6,726 nt of DNA from positions 2,249 through 8,974 of the forward strand of contig VBJX01000104.1 in the NCBI GenBank assembly GCA_005879775.1, read 5' to 3'. The translations under genes and the position numbers were made by a program. Origin of the DNA: Chloroflexota bacterium (lineage in GTDB: Bacteria; Chloroflexota; Limnocylindria; QHBO01). Below, piece after piece: positions 5,851 through 6,726 of the stretch. The notes under the pieces are model-generated. The model was not told where the DNA came from. It worked only from the letters and a program-made list of their open reading frames with translations, and did no database searches. The stretch's first letter is position 1. Each line of letters starts with the position of its first letter.

Positions 5851-6723
5851 TCAGCCGACGAGCGCGTAGATCCGGTCGCGAACCTCTTCGAGGTCGACCT
5901 CCGGGGTCGATGTCCCGCCGGTGATCCCGATGCTGGCCTTGCCGCTCAGCCAGTCTCGATGCTCGGCTTCGAGCTCATCGGCATCGGCAACATGGATGGT
6001 GGCGGGGCACACGTCGGCGCACTTGACCGCGAGCTCCTTGGTGTTGGAGCTGTTCTTGCCGCCAACCACGATCATGGCCTCGACCTCGCCGGCCAGCACG
6101 ACCGAATCGGCCTGGCGGGTGAGGGTGACCGGGCACACGGTATTGACCACCCGCAGGTCGTGGCAGCGCCGCAGGCAGAAGGCTGCGAACTCCTCGAGCT
6201 TGTAGGGCAGGATCGTCGACTGGCTCAGGACACCGATCTTCTTGGTGTGCGGCACCCGCTCCCACGTTGAGCGGTCCATGTCATCGACGACCACGTGCTT
6301 GTCGCCGGCGTAGGAGCGCACCCCTTTCACCTCCGGATGGTCCTCGTGGCCGATGATGCAGACCGTGTAGCCGGCGGCGGCGAGCTCGGCGGCGGCCTTC
6401 TGCGACTGGACCACCCAGGTGCAGGTGGCGTCGATCACCTCCAGCTCCGGCTTGCCGCGCACCTGCTCCAGCTCACCGGCCGGCACGCCATGGGCGCGGA
6501 TGACGAGCGTCCCGCCCTCGACCTGGTCAGCCAGGTCGGCGGTCTTGATGCCCCGATCCGACAGGTCGGCCTTGATCCCGGGGTTGTGCACCAGCTGGCC
6601 GAGGGTGGTCACCTCTTTCCCCTCGTCGCGGGCGTGCTTCGCCTTGTCGATCGCCAGCCGCACGCCATAGCAGAAGCCGGCGCGCTCGGCGATGCGGACC
6701 TCGGGGCGAATGGCGGTGGTCAT
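5851..6723 (-). CDS. ispH: 4-hydroxy-3-methylbut-2-enyl diphosphate reductase
   Basis: IspH is the last enzyme of the MEP (non-mevalonate) pathway, an iron-sulfur protein that reduces HMBPP to IPP and DMAPP in the cytoplasm. The 290 residues fit the usual length of about 280-320. The three cluster-ligand cysteines are C18 (GFCYGV), C101 (DATCTW) and C197 (NTVCPVT). Substrate-binding residues are H46 (LVHN), H78 (RAHGV), H129 with E131 (EDHPEVKG), T170 (LSQST), S226/N227 (GGKNSSNT) and S272 (GGTSTPE). After C101 the usual Pro is Thr. The ATG lies 3 bases from the window edge; an upstream in-frame start cannot be excluded, though this N-terminus is normal for the family. The promoter lies outside the window. 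The gene converges on the glycosyltransferase gene with 3 nt between stops. Its presence shows that this organism makes isoprenoids by the MEP route. Confidence 0.96.
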   Translation of the reverse strand: MTTAIRPEVRIAERAGFCYGVRLAIDKAKHARDEGKEVTTLGQLVHNPGIKADLSDRGIKTADLADQVEGGTLVIRAHGVPAGELEQVRGKPELEVIDATCTWVVQSQKAAAELAAAGYTVCIIGHEDHPEVKGVRSYAGDKHVVVDDMDRSTWERVPHTKKIGVLSQSTILPYKLEEFAAFCLRRCHDLRVVNTVCPVTLTRQADSVVLAGEVEAMIVVGGKNSSNTKELAVKCADVCPATIHVADADELEAEHRDWLSGKASIGITGGTSTPEVDLEEVRDRIYALVG

Positions 6724-6726
6724 CGC

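Overview
The window is GC-rich bacterial DNA, densely packed with ordinary protein-coding genes and with almost no intergenic space. High GC, an ArsA/Get3-type ATPase with an Hsp20-like tail, and two start codons only 6-8 nt behind TANNNT boxes (probable leaderless mRNAs) fit a Chloroflexota-like or actinobacterial-like organism. That taxonomic placement is inference and weak. No rRNA, tRNA, CRISPR array, insertion sequence or phage gene is visible.

Layout: the 3' part of an EamA/DMT-type membrane transporter gene (1-528, +) runs tail-to-tail into a four-gene minus-strand block. In transcription order the block is der (4506-3073), an ArsA/Get3-like ATPase (3022-1811), a small coiled-coil protein translationally coupled to it (1818-1552), and gpsA (1526-525). 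A 69-bp divergent intergenic region separates der from a plus-strand GT4-type glycosyltransferase (4576-5847). That gene in turn converges, with a 3-nt gap, on ispH (6723-5851, -).

The der block mixes ribosome assembly (Der GTPase), a probable protein-targeting or chaperone ATPase with a small partner candidate, and the first step of glycerophospholipid synthesis (GpsA supplies sn-glycerol-3-phosphate). IspH makes the isoprenoid precursors IPP and DMAPP. The glycosyltransferase acts on an unidentified acceptor. These are mostly housekeeping functions and I see no clear new defence or mobile system. The points most worth a second look are the ATPase/coiled-coil pair, the back-to-back leaderless promoters with a perfect 14-bp palindrome over the glycosyltransferase start codon, and the two convergent junctions with no room for conventional terminators.
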